Shown piece by piece: positions 63,494-64,000 of a stretch of DNA of 64,000 bases; position 1 is the first letter of the stretch; each line of letters starts with the position of its first letter. This DNA is from Cellulomonas sp. C5510. GTDB lineage: Bacteria; Actinomycetota; Actinomycetes; Actinomycetales; Cellulomonadaceae. Where the stretch lies: NCBI RefSeq assembly GCF_019797765.1, contig NZ_CP081862.1, positions 2,604,001 through 2,668,000 of the forward strand, in the 5' to 3' direction. The notes under the pieces were generated by a model. The model searched no databases and was not told the origin of the DNA. It saw nothing but the letters and a program-made list of their open reading frames with translations. The translations under genes were made by a program, and so were the position numbers.

Positions 63494-64000
63494 TCAGAAG
63501 CCCAGCCGCCCGAGCTGCTTCGGGTCGCGCTGCCAGTCCTTCGCGACCTTCACGTGCAGGTCGAGGTACACCCGCGACCCGAGCAGCGCCTCGATGCCGC
63601 GCCGCGCCCGGGTGCCGACCTCCCGCAGCCGCGACCCCCCGCGGCCGATGACGATCGCCTTCTGGCTGTCGCGCTCCACGAACAGGTGGACGCGGACGTC
63701 CAGCAGCGGCCGCTCCCCGGCGGCGACCTCGCGCGGCACGATCTCCTCGACGACGACCGCCAGCGAGTGGGGCAGCTCGTCGCGCACGCCCTCGAGCGCG
63801 GCCTCGCGCACCAGCTCGGCCACCATGACGGCCTCCGGCTCGTCGGTCAGCTCGCCCTCGGGGTACAGCGCCGGCCCCTCGGGCAGGTGGCCGATCAGCA
63901 CCCGCTCGACCACGTCGACCTGGTAGCCGGACTCCGCCGACACCGGCACGACGTCCGCCCAGTCGCCGAGCGCCGACACGGCCAGCAGGTGCTCGGCGAG
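63494..64000 (-). CDS. era: Era GTPase, C-terminal part (cut by window edge)
   Basis: The last 168 codons plus stop of Era. The end of the G domain (VVPVSAESGYQVDVVERVL) is followed by the KH RNA-binding domain with SQKAIVIGRGGSRLREVGT and the ending DLHVKVAKDWQRDP. Era binds the 3' end of 16S rRNA and acts in small-subunit assembly. The nucleotide-binding G1-G4 motifs lie beyond base 64000. About 100 bases separate it from the hydrolase gene. Confidence 0.96.
   Translation of the reverse strand, partial: LAEHLLAVSALGDWADVVPVSAESGYQVDVVERVLIGHLPEGPALYPEGELTDEPEAVMVAELVREAALEGVRDELPHSLAVVVEEIVPREVAAGERPLLDVRVHLFVERDSQKAIVIGRGGSRLREVGTRARRGIEALLGSRVYLDLHVKVAKDWQRDPKQLGRLGF

Overview
The window is chromosomal DNA from a high-GC actinobacterium (by eye well above 70% G+C). 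Gene content and order (dnaG, dgt, dusB, glyS, znuACB, recO, uppS, leuA and era on one stretch, an ileS T-box leader, maltodextrin ABC genes, a methyl-accepting chemotaxis protein) suggest a motile Micrococcales member, most like Cellulomonas or a close relative. That taxonomic call is inference from gene content and was not checked. Nearly all genes are on the minus strand, many overlap by 4 bases (ATGA or GTGA), and several probably lack a 5' leader.

Layout. 1-1903: a PTS-dependent dihydroxyacetone kinase operon (dhaK-dhaL-dhaM, the last cut by the window edge). 2041-7103: ileS-folC behind an isoleucine T-box leader. 7404-10058: a lower-GC accessory island holding a truncated Rhs-type secreted protein, two small genes placed like immunity genes, and a 60-codon toxin tail with no head. 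10486-17104: a phosphoribosyltransferase, a DinB-like protein, DNA primase, a chemotaxis receptor and a dNTPase. 17202-26979: a maltodextrin locus with malE-malF-malG, a GH13 enzyme and an aminoglycoside-acetyltransferase-like gene on the minus strand. A LacI-type regulator and a GH13 alpha-glucosidase run on the plus strand from a shared operator. 26980-27370: a gene-free block of tandem and palindromic repeats. 27371-35789: dusB, two convergent YibE/F paralogues, glyS, and a zinc ABC transporter operon with two candidate Zur boxes.

35790-39300: a tandem repeat, then a LicT-type antiterminator and a beta-glucoside PTS permease controlled by a clear RAT/terminator pair. 39299-41909: a DedA-like protein, a VOC protein, uppS and recO. 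41910-42369: a second palindromic repeat block. 42370-44270: leuA with a leucine-rich leader peptide. 44314-61832: a large envelope-signalling cluster transcribed on the minus strand in the order PP2C phosphatase, FHA protein, PknB-type kinase, about 1950-residue Ig/FnIII surface protein, MoxR ATPase, DUF58 protein, transglutaminase-like membrane protein, RDD-FHA protein and beta-propeller membrane protein. 61896-64000: a membrane alpha/beta hydrolase and the end of era.

How it fits together. The 44-62 kb cluster contains a complete kinase/phosphatase/phosphopeptide-reader set joined by overlapping stops and starts to a very long exported protein and to a MoxR/DUF58/transglutaminase module whose catalytic cysteine is replaced by aspartate. 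It is the best candidate for an incompletely described system. The carbohydrate genes (dha, mal, bgl PTS) give a saprophytic sugar-scavenging picture. Each regulated operon shows its own legible control element: T-box, LacI operator, RAT/terminator, Leu leader peptide, Zur boxes.
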